DNA of 64,000 bases from Candidatus Methylophosphatis haderslevensis (GCA_016711925.1 JADJSA010000006.1:62001-126000); one strand, 5' to 3'; numbered from the stretch's first letter, positions 43,724 through 52,798 are shown. Numbers and translations are program-made. The notes: generated by a model from the letters alone, not told the origin.

Positions 43724-43791
43724 GTTTCATCGTCCCGGCGGCGACGGCGCCTTGCTGTACACTGCGGATCCGATCGACAGGAGTTTCGCCA

Positions 43792-44223
43792 ATGGCCGGC
43801 CTCGACAAAGACACGCCGATACCCACCGAGATCAAGCTGCACCAGAAGTCGCGGCTGATGGAAGTCAGTTTCTCCGACGGCGCGCATTTCAGCTTGAGCT
43901 ACGAATACCTGCGGGTCTATTCCCCGTCGGCCGAGGTGCGCGGGCACGGACCGGGGCAGGAGGTGCTGCAGATCGGCAAGCGCGAGGTCGATATCGTCAG
44001 CCTCGAACAGGTGGGCAATTATGCGGTGCGCCCGGTGTTTTCCGACGGCCACGACACCGGTATCTATTCGTGGGACCAGCTCTACCTGCTCGGTCGCCAG
44101 CACGACACCCTGTGGCCGGAATACCTGCGCCGGATCGAGGCAGCCGGGGCCAGCCGCGACGGGCTCTTGAATCCGCCGCAGGCGCCCAAATCTGGCGGTA
44201 GTTGCGGCCATCACCCGCATTGA
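43792..44223 (+). CDS. DUF971 (GBBH-like N-terminal domain) protein
   Basis: 143 residues, ATG 43792 with AGGAG 8 bp upstream. Reads EIKLHQKSRLMEVSFSDGAH, FSLSYEYLRVYSPSAEVRG and GNYAVRPVFSDGHDTGIYSW, the pattern of DUF971, a small domain found alone or at the N-terminus of gamma-butyrobetaine hydroxylases and linked to Fe-S/Mrp proteins. C-terminal CGHHPH may bind metal. Precedes ubiE, possibly co-transcribed. Confidence 0.82.
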   Translation: MAGLDKDTPIPTEIKLHQKSRLMEVSFSDGAHFSLSYEYLRVYSPSAEVRGHGPGQEVLQIGKREVDIVSLEQVGNYAVRPVFSDGHDTGIYSWDQLYLLGRQHDTLWPEYLRRIEAAGASRDGLLNPPQAPKSGGSCGHHPH

Positions 44224-44236
44224 ACGGGGCACCCGC

Positions 44237-44973
44237 TTGAGCAACAGTCAAACCGATTTCGGCTTCGAGCAGGTCGCGGAAGGCGACAAGGCCAAACGCG
44301 TGGCCGGCGTGTTCTCGTCGGTCGCCGATTCCTACGACGTGATGAACGATCTCATGTCGCTCGGCCTGCACCGGCTGTGGAAGGGCTTCGCGGTGCAGCT
44401 GGCCGGCGTGCGCGAGGGCGATCGCGTGCTCGACGTGGCCGGCGGCACCGCCGATCTCTCGCTGGCTTTCGCCCGGCGGGTCGGCCCGACCGGGCAGGTG
44501 TGGCTTACCGACATCAACCACGCGATGCTGGCGCGCGGCCGCGACCGCCTGGTCGATCACGGCCATCTGTGCCCGACCGCCCGGTGCGACGCGGAAAAAT
44601 TGCCCTTTGCCGACGACTATTTCGACTGCTGCACGGTGGCCTTCGGCCTGCGTAACATGACGCACAAGGATGTCGCGCTGGGCGAAATGCAGCGCGTGCT
44701 CAAGCCCGGCGGACGCCTGCTGGTGCTCGAATTTTCCAAGGTCTGGCAGCCGCTTGCGCCGGTCTACGATCTGTACTCGTTCAAGATTCTTCCCTGGCTC
44801 GGCGAGAAGGTGGCCAGGGATGCCGACAGTTACCGCTACCTCGCCGAGTCGATCCGCATGCATCCCGACCAGGAAACGCTCAAGTCGATGATGGAACGGC
44901 GGGCCTGGCGCGGGTCCAATACTTCAACCTGACCGCGGGCGTCGTGGCCCTGCACCGCGGCTACAAACTCTAA
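44237..44973 (+). CDS. ubiE: Ubiquinone/menaquinone C-methyltransferase UbiE, frameshifted at the C-terminus
   Basis: SAM-dependent C-methylation of the quinone ring in ubiquinone (and menaquinone) synthesis. Motif I VLDVAGGTADLSLAF, the family block VFSSVADSYDVMNDLMSLGL, and FGLRNMTHKDVAL are present. The frame starting at TTG 44237 reaches MMERRAWRGSNTST and stops at 44930-44932. A 1-nt shift near 44898 restores AGLARVQYFNLTAGVVALHR and the normal ending GYKL at TAA 44971-44973. The family's C-terminal motif is thus lost in the given frame. Either a real mutation or, more likely, an assembly indel, since the gene is needed for respiration. Confidence 0.9.
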
Positions 44974-45066
44974 ACGCGCCAGAACGCTCAGGGCTCCCGA
45001 ACTCCGCACGAACGCGGCCGAGGGAGCGACCGACGGGCCACCTTTTCTACGATGGAGATACCACGC

Positions 45067-46023
45067 ATGAAACGATTCCTCGCGGCCGCCTCGCTTGCCG
45101 CTGTAGCTCTGAGCCTGACGGTCACCTCGATGGACGCCGATGCCGCGCGCCGGATGGGCGGCGGCAAATCCTTCGGCATGCAGCGCGACAATTCGGTGAT
45201 GAAGCGCGACGCCGCCCCGGCTGCGCCCGCGGCGCCCCCAACCTCCGCCGCGCCAGCCCAACGGCCCGGCGGCGCTGCGGCACCCGCCGCACCTGCGCCG
45301 CAGCCCCAGCGTTCTTGGCTCGGTCCGCTGGCCGGTCTGGCCGCCGGCCTGGGTATCGGCGCGCTGCTCTCCGGCAGCGGACTCGGCGGCATGATGGGCA
45401 CGCTGCTTATGGGCTTGTTGATCGCCGCCGCGGTGTTCATGGTCTTCCGACTGCTGCGCGGCAGGCGGCAGTCGCCGGCGGGCGCAGGGCCATCGCAGCT
45501 GCAATACGCGGGCGCCGGCGCACCCGCCGCCGCACCGATGCGCTTCGAGCCGACCGCCGGGGTGAGCGATCCGGTTCCCGGCATTCGACCTTCCGCCTCG
45601 CCCGACTCGACTGTAAGTGCCTACTCTCAAAGTTCGGGCTCGATTCCGGCGGACTTCGACGTCGAGGGATTTCTGCGCAATGCCAAGCTCAACTTCGTCC
45701 GCCTGCAGGCCGCGTTCGACGCTGGCAACGCCGAGGATCTGCGCCAGTTCACCACGCCGGAAGTCTTCGCCGAACTCAAGCTGCAGCTTGACGAGCGCGG
45801 ACCCAGCAAGCAGCAGTCCGACGTCGTCGACCTGCAGGCCGAGGTGCTTGACGTCACCACCGAGCCGACCCGCCACGTCGTCAGCGTGCGCTACCACGGC
45901 GCGCTGCGCGAGGAAGCCGGTGCCGCGCCGCAGCCGTTCGACGAAGTCTGGCACTTGACCAAGCCGGTTTCGGGCAGCGGCGGCTGGGTGGTTGCCGGCA
46001 TCCAGCAGATGGAAACCGCCTGA
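45067..46023 (+). CDS. Tim44-domain membrane protein
   Basis: 318 residues from ATG 45067 with GGAGA 8 bp upstream. Signal-like start (MKRFLAAASLAAVALSL), Ala/Pro linker (about 50-80), a Gly-rich region with a membrane helix (LGPLAGLAAGLGIGALLSG then MMGTLLMGLLIAAAVFMVFR), and a C-terminal Tim44-like domain (FLRNAKLNFVRLQAAFDAGN, LREFTTPEVFAEL-like, FDEVWHLTKP, WVVAGIQQ). The gene sits between ubiE and ubiJ in many betaproteobacteria. Role unknown, envelope located. Confidence 0.85.
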   Translation: MKRFLAAASLAAVALSLTVTSMDADAARRMGGGKSFGMQRDNSVMKRDAAPAAPAAPPTSAAPAQRPGGAAAPAAPAPQPQRSWLGPLAGLAAGLGIGALLSGSGLGGMMGTLLMGLLIAAAVFMVFRLLRGRRQSPAGAGPSQLQYAGAGAPAAAPMRFEPTAGVSDPVPGIRPSASPDSTVSAYSQSSGSIPADFDVEGFLRNAKLNFVRLQAAFDAGNAEDLRQFTTPEVFAELKLQLDERGPSKQQSDVVDLQAEVLDVTTEPTRHVVSVRYHGALREEAGAAPQPFDEVWHLTKPVSGSGGWVVAGIQQMETA

Positions 46024-46046
46024 CTTGCGGCTGCTTGAGGCAAAAT

Positions 46047-46073
46047 GGGGGCTCTTCGGAGCCCCCGTTTTTT
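46047..46073 (+). terminator. Intrinsic terminator at the 5' end of ubiJ
   Basis: GGGGGCTC-TTCG-GAGCCCCC followed by G and six T: an 8-bp perfect stem with a UUCG tetraloop and a T-run that ends one base before ATG 46075. It looks like a terminator or attenuator between the Tim44-like gene and ubiJ. Confidence 0.85.
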
Positions 46074-46074
46074 C

Positions 46075-46653
46075 ATGCTGACCCAAGTCGCCATCGCCAG
46101 CCTCAACCACGTTCTGTCGCAGAACGCCTGGGCGCGTGCCAAGCTGCAGCCGCACGCCGGGCGGATTGCCGCGCTCAGCGCGCCGCCGCTGGCGCTGCGA
46201 CTGGTCGTCGCGGCCGACGGGCAGGTCGCAGAAGCGGCTGCGGACAGCCCGGCCGATGCCGAAATCGCGCTGCCGTCGCGCGCGTTTGGCCAGGTTTTCC
46301 TCGGTTTCGAGGCCTTGTCGCGGCAGGTTTCCGTGGCCGGCAACGCCGATTTCGCCGAGACGCTCGGGTTCGTGCTGCGCAACCTGCGCTGGGACGCCGA
46401 GGAGGATCTGTCGAAGGTTTTCGGCGATATCGTCGCGCGCCGCATGGCGTCCGGGGTTGCGCAGTTTGCGCAGTGGCAGAAGGACGCCGCGCGCAACTTC
46501 GCCGAGACGACAGCCGATTACCTCACCGAGGAACGGCCGGTCCTGCTGCGTCCCGAGGCGGTGGCGGCGTTTGCCGACGACGTCGACTGCCTGCGCGACG
46601 ATCTGGCGCGGCTGGAAAAACGGGTCGAAAAGCTCGAACGATCGACGGGCTGA
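46075..46653 (+). CDS. ubiJ: Ubiquinone biosynthesis accessory factor UbiJ (SCP2-like lipid-binding)
   Basis: 192 residues, MLTQVAIASLNHVLSQNAW, then FAGR-like helix, SCP2-like beta layer (LRLVVAADGQVAEAAADSPA, FLGFEALSRQVSVAGNADFA) and C-terminal helices ending DDLARLEKRVEKLERSTG. UbiJ holds quinone intermediates in the Ubi complex. No RBS precedes ATG 46075 because a terminator-like hairpin lies there. ATG 46045, with GAGG four bases upstream, is an in-frame alternative that would translate through the hairpin. The usual downstream ubiB is absent here. Confidence 0.82.
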   Translation: MLTQVAIASLNHVLSQNAWARAKLQPHAGRIAALSAPPLALRLVVAADGQVAEAAADSPADAEIALPSRAFGQVFLGFEALSRQVSVAGNADFAETLGFVLRNLRWDAEEDLSKVFGDIVARRMASGVAQFAQWQKDAARNFAETTADYLTEERPVLLRPEAVAAFADDVDCLRDDLARLEKRVEKLERSTG

Positions 46654-46758
46654 AACCCTCATGGATAGGCGTTCTTCAGGGGGCCATAGCCAGAATCCGC
46701 ATGGTTGCTTGGCGCTGGGCTTATAGGCCTGCAGATCGCCTGTCCATGCGGGTTTCAG
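46650..46758. repeat. Dispersed palindromic repeat, copy R7
   Basis: Two 26-bp arms (46650-46675 and 46733-46758) that are inverse complements at 23 positions, core CATGGATAGGCG. The interior contains a second partial copy (ATCCGCATGGTTGCTTGGCG). It overlaps the last codon of ubiJ. Confidence 0.85.
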
Positions 46759-46828
46759 GCCAGATAGCCGCCGGCACGATCTACGTCCGGGCCGCCCGCC
46801 TTTTTCGTCATTCGCGGCAAAACACCGA

Positions 46829-49657
46829 TCAGTAGCTGAACAGACTGCGAGTGAGCAGTCGCTCCGGCGCCACCACCTGGGGGTTCTGCGGGCCGGCGCG
46901 CGGATCGTGCAGGGCTTGCACCTGAGGTGCAGCGTAGCCATGCAGTTCACCCACGCTGAGTGAGCGATCGCTGTTCTGGTCGGCGCGGCCGCTCAGCGCC
47001 TGCAGCAGGGTGTGGGTGAACAGGCCGTGGCGCGCCGGGCGGTATTCCTGCGAGTCCTCTTCGGCGCGCGCCGCCAAGAGCAGCGGAAAGCGCGAGGCGG
47101 CCGACCGTTTTCGCAGCGTGCTGCCGGCCAGCGCACCCTCGGCACTGCTGGCCTTGCAGGTATCGACGATCAGCAGACGCTGCCCGGCGCTGCGGGCCAA
47201 ACCGTCGAGCAGTTCGCGCCAACCGAGCAGCGAGGGCGCCTCGCCGCTGTCGTTGCGGCCGCCGAGCACCGCCTCGACGTCCTCGCGCCGCGCATCGCGT
47301 GGCACGAAGTAGTAGTTGCCCACCCGGTCGGTGATGCCGTGCGAGGCGAGAAACAGCACCACCGCGTCGTTTGCGCCGGCCTGCTGCCAGAAGCGCATGG
47401 CCTCGAGGATGGCGGCACGGGTCGGTTTGGTCGACCCGGCGTCGCTGAGCACCCGCGCCCGCACATCCACAAACTGCTTGCCGGCCCGCGAGCCGAGCGC
47501 GCGGGCGATCTCCTGGGCGTCGCGCTCGGCGAATTCCAGTGTCGGCAGCGATTTGCTATCGCCAGCATCGAAGCGGTTTACGCCGACAGCGAGCACATAC
47601 AACGTGCCGCCGGGCAGGCTCCGCGCAGCGGCCCGTCCGGGGGCGGTCAGCCGCTCCTCGGCGAGCCCGAAACCGATATCGCTGTGCACTTCGATGCGCA
47701 GCATCGATTCGCCTGGCGGGAGCGCAAGACGGACGCTGCGTTCCAGCCGGCGCCGGCCGTCGGGCGCGATGGCACGCTCGGCCACCGGCGTGACCGGCAC
47801 GTCGTCGATGAACACCATGGCTTCGCGCATGTCCGGGCCGGCCGTTTCGGCGGCGAAACGCAGGTCGAGCTGACCCTTGCCATCGACCTCGGCGGCAAGC
47901 ACCCGCACATGCGGCGGCGCGATTTCGGTGAAGCGATCGATCGAATTGCGCGCCGGCGCGACCACCGGCGGCGCATCCGCCAACTGGTTGCGCAGCAGGT
48001 CGGGGCGGTAGAACAGGCGCTCGAACTGCACCGCCTGGTAGTAGCGCGGGTCGTTTCCGGTGGCGATCACCTGCCAGCCGGCCAGGGTGTCGCCGAAATC
48101 CGACGCGGCGTAGTAGCCGTCCGGCCGCCACAGCACCCAGTCGCGGCGGTTGCGGTGCACGAACAGCGCCAGCCGCTCTTCGCCATTGCGCGCGGCAAAC
48201 CAGCGCAGGGTGCCGTCGGCCAGCGCCGCGACGACATAGCGGCCGTCGGCGCTGACCGCGACATTGGTGGCGGCAGCGGCAACCGGCACCTGCCAGATCA
48301 GGCGTCCTGCCGGCGTGTAGGCGCGCAGCTTGCTGTCTGTGCCGATCACCGCATAGGCGTCGTCCGCCGCGAAGCCCCAGCCGCGCAGGGTCTCGTCGCT
48401 GTCGAGTTCGAGCGGGCGCCCGTTGAGGGTTAGCCGGGGTTCGCGCCAGCCTTCGAGCACCAGGCGCGACGAACTCTGACGCGCGCGCTGCAACTCAGGC
48501 CGCTCGGGCTCGCCGGTCGCGTAGTCAAGCTCGCGCACCGAAAAGCGCGCGCGCACGGTGCCGTCGCGGCGAACCGCGAAACTGACCGCATTGCCATCGG
48601 CAGACAGCGCAAGCGCGGCCAGACCGTCCGGGAACACCACCGCGCCGGCGGTCGATTCGACCTCGGTCTGTCCGTCGTGCCCGGTGCGCAGCAGGCTGTG
48701 GTCAGCCGCCGCCAGCAGCATGCCAGTGGAAGTCGGCACAAACCGCTCGAGCCGGCGACCGGCCGGCGTTAGCAAAGCCGGCGGCGCCGTCGTGCGCGGG
48801 TTCCAGCGCAGCACGGCACCGCGCCAGCGCAGGTTGTCCTGCGCCAGCAGCAGCGCTTCGCCGCGCGCCGACCAGTCGACCTGCGTGACGGCGCGCCATT
48901 GGGCCTCCGGCAGATCGGTCGCGCCGAGCAAGGCGAGTGTCCTGCCGTCGAGCAGCGCGGCATGCGGGCGGGCGGGATCGCCGACCAGCAGGCGGGTGCC
49001 GTCGGGAGAAAAGCGCAGCGGCCCGGCGTTGCCGCCGGCGGGGCTGCGCGCCAGTTCGCGCAGATCGGCGCCGAACAACCGGATCGCGCCATCGGCAAAA
49101 GCGGCAGCAATGCGACCATCGGCAGCGACATCGAGGCCCCTGCAAGGGGCGACGTACTCGGCTTGTGCCAGTTGACCGGCCCCCGCCGGATCGAGCAGAC
49201 GCAAGCCGCCGCCGTTCAGGCAGGCGACGAACCGGCCGGCCGAAGTGCTGCGCAAGTGGGTCACGCCCGCCGGCAGGTCGATGCTGCGCACCAAACCAAG
49301 CCGCGCCGCTTCGAACAGGTGAACCGCCCCGTGGGCTGCGCCCCAGGCGCCGACTGCCACATGGCGTCCGTCGCCGGACAGCGCGACAGAGGTAAGCTGA
49401 CCGTTGCGGCCGCTTTCCATCGGCGCGTAGCCGACGGCAAGTGGTGCCAGATCGGAAAACCGCCAGGCGCGCACCGATTTGTCGTGGGACACGCTGTAGG
49501 CTCGTTCGCCCCGCGAATCCAGTGCCAGGTCGGTCAGCGTGGCGACATGGCTGCCCGGGTTGACGCGAAACCGCGGTCGCGCCGCGGCGGCGTCGGGCGC
49601 AGCAACGACGCCGTGGGCAATCAGCGACAGACAGAGGCAAAGAAGCAGGGCGCGCAT
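46829..49657 (-). CDS. Secreted WD40-like/caspase-family (peptidase C14) protein
   Basis: 942 residues with a signal peptide (MRALLLCLCLSLIAHGVVAA). Residues about 35-550 contain WD40-type beta-propeller repeats (VATLTDLALDSRGERAYSVS, ADGRYVVAALADGTLRWFAA). A beta-rich linker follows, and a caspase-like domain from about residue 690 (YVLAVGVNRF, NDAVVLFLASHGITD, RLLIVDTCKASS). The catalytic dyad is His773 and Cys834, both conserved. Bacterial orthocaspases cut after Arg/Lys. A periplasmic caspase is unusual. Encoded downstream of the two-component pair with a 114-bp gap, same strand, so possibly regulated by it. Confidence 0.85.
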   Translation of the reverse strand: MRALLLCLCLSLIAHGVVAAPDAAAARPRFRVNPGSHVATLTDLALDSRGERAYSVSHDKSVRAWRFSDLAPLAVGYAPMESGRNGQLTSVALSGDGRHVAVGAWGAAHGAVHLFEAARLGLVRSIDLPAGVTHLRSTSAGRFVACLNGGGLRLLDPAGAGQLAQAEYVAPCRGLDVAADGRIAAAFADGAIRLFGADLRELARSPAGGNAGPLRFSPDGTRLLVGDPARPHAALLDGRTLALLGATDLPEAQWRAVTQVDWSARGEALLLAQDNLRWRGAVLRWNPRTTAPPALLTPAGRRLERFVPTSTGMLLAAADHSLLRTGHDGQTEVESTAGAVVFPDGLAALALSADGNAVSFAVRRDGTVRARFSVRELDYATGEPERPELQRARQSSSRLVLEGWREPRLTLNGRPLELDSDETLRGWGFAADDAYAVIGTDSKLRAYTPAGRLIWQVPVAAAATNVAVSADGRYVVAALADGTLRWFAARNGEERLALFVHRNRRDWVLWRPDGYYAASDFGDTLAGWQVIATGNDPRYYQAVQFERLFYRPDLLRNQLADAPPVVAPARNSIDRFTEIAPPHVRVLAAEVDGKGQLDLRFAAETAGPDMREAMVFIDDVPVTPVAERAIAPDGRRRLERSVRLALPPGESMLRIEVHSDIGFGLAEERLTAPGRAAARSLPGGTLYVLAVGVNRFDAGDSKSLPTLEFAERDAQEIARALGSRAGKQFVDVRARVLSDAGSTKPTRAAILEAMRFWQQAGANDAVVLFLASHGITDRVGNYYFVPRDARREDVEAVLGGRNDSGEAPSLLGWRELLDGLARSAGQRLLIVDTCKASSAEGALAGSTLRKRSAASRFPLLLAARAEEDSQEYRPARHGLFTHTLLQALSGRADQNSDRSLSVGELHGYAAPQVQALHDPRAGPQNPQVVAPERLLTRSLFSY

Positions 49658-49771
49658 GAAATCGGGTGCCGGCGGATCGGGTCGCCGGGAATCGGTTGTC
49701 TCAGGCGGAAGTCTTTCACCTCGGGCGGCGCAATGGAAGCCGTCGAATGGATGAGTGGGCGACCGGGCGAC

Positions 49772-51430
49772 TCAGTCTCGCGGCTGTACCAGTGGCAGGA
49801 CGACGGCGACTTCGACGCCGTCGGCGCCGGGCAGGGTTTGCGCGCTGATGCTTCCGCCATGGAACTCGGCGATAAGTCTGGCCACATAGAGGCCGAGGCC
49901 CAGATGCGGCTCGCGGCCGCTGCGATCCTTGCGCAGCGACACCATCGACTGGAACAGCCGGTCGCCCATTTCCTCGGGCAGCGGCGGGCCGAGGTTGGAG
50001 ACCGCCAGGCGCGCTGCGGCGCCCTCTTCGGCGAGACTGAGGCCGACCCGCACCGCGCTGCCGGGCCGGGCGAAATCGACCGCGTTGGCGACCAGCTTGT
50101 CGAGCATCTGCGCGGCGAGGTCGGGGGCGCCATCGACCATCAGCGGCCGGACGGCGATGTGCAGATCGAAGTTCTGCTGACTATAGACCTGGTGATAGCC
50201 GGCGACACAGCCGGCGACCACCGCCGCGAGATCGTAGCGTTCGCGCTCGGCCACCGACAGGCTCTGCTCGAGGCGCGTCGCTTCAGACATGCGGGTGAGT
50301 ATGGTGGTCAGGCGGACCAGCCCTTCTTCGGCGCGATCGAGATAGACACCGGACTCCGGCGGCAATTCGGCCAGACGCAGGTTTTCCAGCGACGAGCGCA
50401 CCACCGCGATCGGCGTGCGCAATTCGTGCGACAAGCGGCTGGCCATGCCTTCGAGATAGCCGTGATGTGCCGACAGGCGCGCCAGCACACGCGAGAAGCT
50501 GCGGGTCAGGTCGCCGACTTCGTCACCCGAGTGCGAGCCGGGGATCGAGCCGGTGATGCGTCCCTGCGCGTCGATCGCCGAATCGGCCTCGTCGCGCAAT
50601 TGGCGGATGCGCCACGACAGGCGCGATGCAAATCCCAGCAAGGCGAGCGCAACCAGCGCGAACACCACCAGCGTGATCAACAGCAGCCGTTCCAGCGCGG
50701 CATTGCGCGCGACCAGAATTGAGTTGGTGGTTTCCTCGGCAACCACCGCGCCGATCACTTCGTCGCCGGCCCAGATCGGGTGCGCCGCAGAAACGATGGC
50801 GACCTTGCCGTCGGTCGACAACCGCAGCCCGGTGCGCTCGGCGCCGAGGAAGGCGGCGCCGATTTCCTGCGCGGTGGAAATGAGGTCGGCATCGATGGTG
50901 TCATCGAAATCGTCCGGCGGCGGCGGCATCAGCCAGCGCAGCGGCGCTTCCATCCAGCCGCGCCACGCCGGCACTTCGGCCGCAGCCGCTTTGGGCTTCA
51001 GACTTCCGGCCAGCGCGATGACGCGGTAGCGCTTGTCGACCACCCAGATTCTGGCGCTGGCCCGGTCGAGGCCGCGCAGGATGGCGGCAACTTCCTCGAA
51101 CGATTCTTCTTCTTGCGGTTCGGGTCCGGTGAGCTGCGCCAGCGTGGCTTGTTCGCCCCGGGCGGCGGCGAGCCGGCGCAGTTCTTCCTCGGCCTGTTGC
51201 CGCAGCGCCGATTCGTCGGGCCGGACACCCAGCAGCAGCGGGCGTTCGTGCAGCGCGGTCGCCACGGCGCGCGTGGTGCCGAGCAGGGACGACTGCTGCG
51301 CTTCGAGCAGGAAGCGCTCCATTTCCTTGACATAGCGGTAGCCGGCCCAAGGCAGTGCCAGCAATGCCAGCGACACCAGCGCCAGCTTGCTGCGCAACGA
51401 TAGAACCGGACGCGGCAATCGCAGGCGCAT
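49772..51430 (-). CDS. Sensor histidine kinase, dedicated-sortase-system (PdsS) type
   Basis: 552 residues. Two membrane helices (about 13-33 and 248-268) flank a large periplasmic sensor domain; HAMP follows (LSWRIRQLRDEADSAI), then HisKA YLEGMASRLSHELRTPI (His335) and HATPase_c (LDKLVANAVDFARPGSAVRV, GLGLYVARLIAEFHGGSI). The start LRSKLALVSLALLALPWAGY and EMERFLLEAQQSSLLGTTRA resembles the kinase of the proteobacterial dedicated sortase system. Starts 2 bp after the regulator gene. No sortase is seen in this window. Confidence 0.8.
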   Translation of the reverse strand: MRLRLPRPVLSLRSKLALVSLALLALPWAGYRYVKEMERFLLEAQQSSLLGTTRAVATALHERPLLLGVRPDESALRQQAEEELRRLAAARGEQATLAQLTGPEPQEEESFEEVAAILRGLDRASARIWVVDKRYRVIALAGSLKPKAAAAEVPAWRGWMEAPLRWLMPPPPDDFDDTIDADLISTAQEIGAAFLGAERTGLRLSTDGKVAIVSAAHPIWAGDEVIGAVVAEETTNSILVARNAALERLLLITLVVFALVALALLGFASRLSWRIRQLRDEADSAIDAQGRITGSIPGSHSGDEVGDLTRSFSRVLARLSAHHGYLEGMASRLSHELRTPIAVVRSSLENLRLAELPPESGVYLDRAEEGLVRLTTILTRMSEATRLEQSLSVAERERYDLAAVVAGCVAGYHQVYSQQNFDLHIAVRPLMVDGAPDLAAQMLDKLVANAVDFARPGSAVRVGLSLAEEGAAARLAVSNLGPPLPEEMGDRLFQSMVSLRKDRSGREPHLGLGLYVARLIAEFHGGSISAQTLPGADGVEVAVVLPLVQPRD

Positions 51431-51432
51431 GC

Positions 51433-52122
51433 TCAGCCGCGCCAGCGATAACCCATGCCGTAGACGGTTTCGATCTCGTCGAAGGCCGCGTCGACGGCGG
51501 CGAACTTCTTGCGGATGCGCTTGATGTGCGAGGTGATGGTGGCGTCGTCGACCACCAGTTCTGCGTCGCGCATCAATTGCTCGCGGTCCTTCACATGACC
51601 GGGGAATTTCGCAAGGGTGTGCACCATCCAGAATTCGGTCAGCGTGAGGTCGACCGGCCGCTCGTTCCAGCGCGCCACGAAACGCTTGAGGTCGAGTTTG
51701 AGCGGGCCGCGTTCGAGGATCTCCTCGATCTGGACCGGCGCCCGCGCCAGTTCGACCCGGCGGAACAGGGCCGCGATGCGGGCAACCAGTTGCGGCAGGC
51801 TGACATCCTTGGTCAGGTAGTCGTCCGCGCCCAGTCTGAGGCCGGAGACGATGTCGAGTTCTGAATCGCGTGCGGTGAGAAAGATGATCGGCAACGGCGC
51901 CGAAAGGGCGCGCAACTCGCGGCAGAGTTCGAATCCGCCATCGACATCCTCGCCGAGTCCGATGTCGATGACCGCCAGATCCGGCAGGCGCGCCTTGAAC
52001 GCCGTCATCGCTTCGGCGCGCGTCGCATGCGCGGCGACCTCGTAGCCGTGGCGCCGCAGCGCGTCGGCGTAGTTGTTGCGGATGGCGGCGTCATCTTCGA
52101 CGATGGCTATTCGGCGTGCCAT
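51433..52122 (-). CDS. Response regulator, OmpR/PdsR type
   Basis: 229 residues. Receiver: IAIVEDDAAIRNNYADALRR, Asp53 in LAVIDIGLGEDVDGGFELCR, FLTARDSELD and KDVSLPQLVARIAALFRR. The second half is a winged-helix domain of the OmpR family (LTLTEFWMVHTLAKFPGHVK, TVYGMGYRW). IDIGLGEDVDGGFEL is characteristic of the regulator of the proteobacterial dedicated sortase system. Its gene precedes the kinase by 2 bp. Confidence 0.82.
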   Translation of the reverse strand: MARRIAIVEDDAAIRNNYADALRRHGYEVAAHATRAEAMTAFKARLPDLAVIDIGLGEDVDGGFELCRELRALSAPLPIIFLTARDSELDIVSGLRLGADDYLTKDVSLPQLVARIAALFRRVELARAPVQIEEILERGPLKLDLKRFVARWNERPVDLTLTEFWMVHTLAKFPGHVKDREQLMRDAELVVDDATITSHIKRIRKKFAAVDAAFDEIETVYGMGYRWRG

Positions 52123-52319
52123 GGCTTGCGCTCCTCGATGGGTTCGCGGACGACTATACCGCAGGCTTCGCCGCAGTCCCGTGTCGCTGCCGGCCGGCGG
52201 CGGGCGAAATCAGATTCTTGCCACAATTGCTCGCCATGACGCCCGATTCGCCGCCACGGCGCGCCCGCTTTGCGGATTGAAATGCCATGAGACAAACCGA
52301 TTCCCATGAGGAGAACTCG

Positions 52320-52550
52320 ATGAGCACTGCCCAAGCCCAGCACCGATCCGCCGCGCGTAGTCCGCTGATCGATTATCTGGCGTTCACCTTGTTGTTTGCT
52401 TCGGTGAGCATAGCCGTGGCGGTGGCCTTGGGCGGCATCGTGCTGCTGCTGACGGCATCGGGCGAATCGTCCGGCAAGGCCGATGGCACGCCGGCGCAAT
52501 CGTCGCAACTCGCCGGTGGCATCACGGCGCGCCAGGCTGGCGGGCAATGA
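52320..52550 (+). CDS. Small single-pass membrane protein A
   Basis: 76 residues from ATG 52320 with GAGGAG 7 bp upstream. Central hydrophobic segment LIDYLAFTLLFASVSIAVAV...GGIVLLLTA spans the membrane once, followed by a Gly/Ser-rich tail. No family. The stop overlaps gene B (ATGA). Divergent from the response regulator, so possibly controlled by it. Confidence 0.6.
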   Translation: MSTAQAQHRSAARSPLIDYLAFTLLFASVSIAVAVALGGIVLLLTASGESSGKADGTPAQSSQLAGGITARQAGGQ

Positions 52551-52798
52551 GCGGTTCGGCCTCGCCAGCGGAGGAGGCCATCGGCGTGGAATGCGCATGG
52601 CCGGTACGTTTCGTCTCTGTCGCGGAACTGGGTGTGGTGCAGCAGAGCATAGGCGGCGTACCGCACGGACCCGCCTGGCGGGTTCTTGTTTTCGCTGTGG
52701 TGGTCTGCCTGCTGACGCTTGGCGGCTGGAGCCTGAAGGACTCGGCGATCGACATTGCGACGATGCTGCCCGGCGGTGTGCCGACCCAGGCAGAATAG
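52547..52798 (+). CDS. Small single-pass membrane protein B
   Basis: 83 residues from ATG 52547, coupled to gene A by ATGA. One membrane helix near the C-terminus (WRVLVFAVVVCLLTLGGWSL). Ser/Glu-rich start (MSGSASPAEEAIGVECAW). Function unknown. The terminator at 52841 lies 42 bp downstream. Confidence 0.55.
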   Translation: MSGSASPAEEAIGVECAWPVRFVSVAELGVVQQSIGGVPHGPAWRVLVFAVVVCLLTLGGWSLKDSAIDIATMLPGGVPTQAE

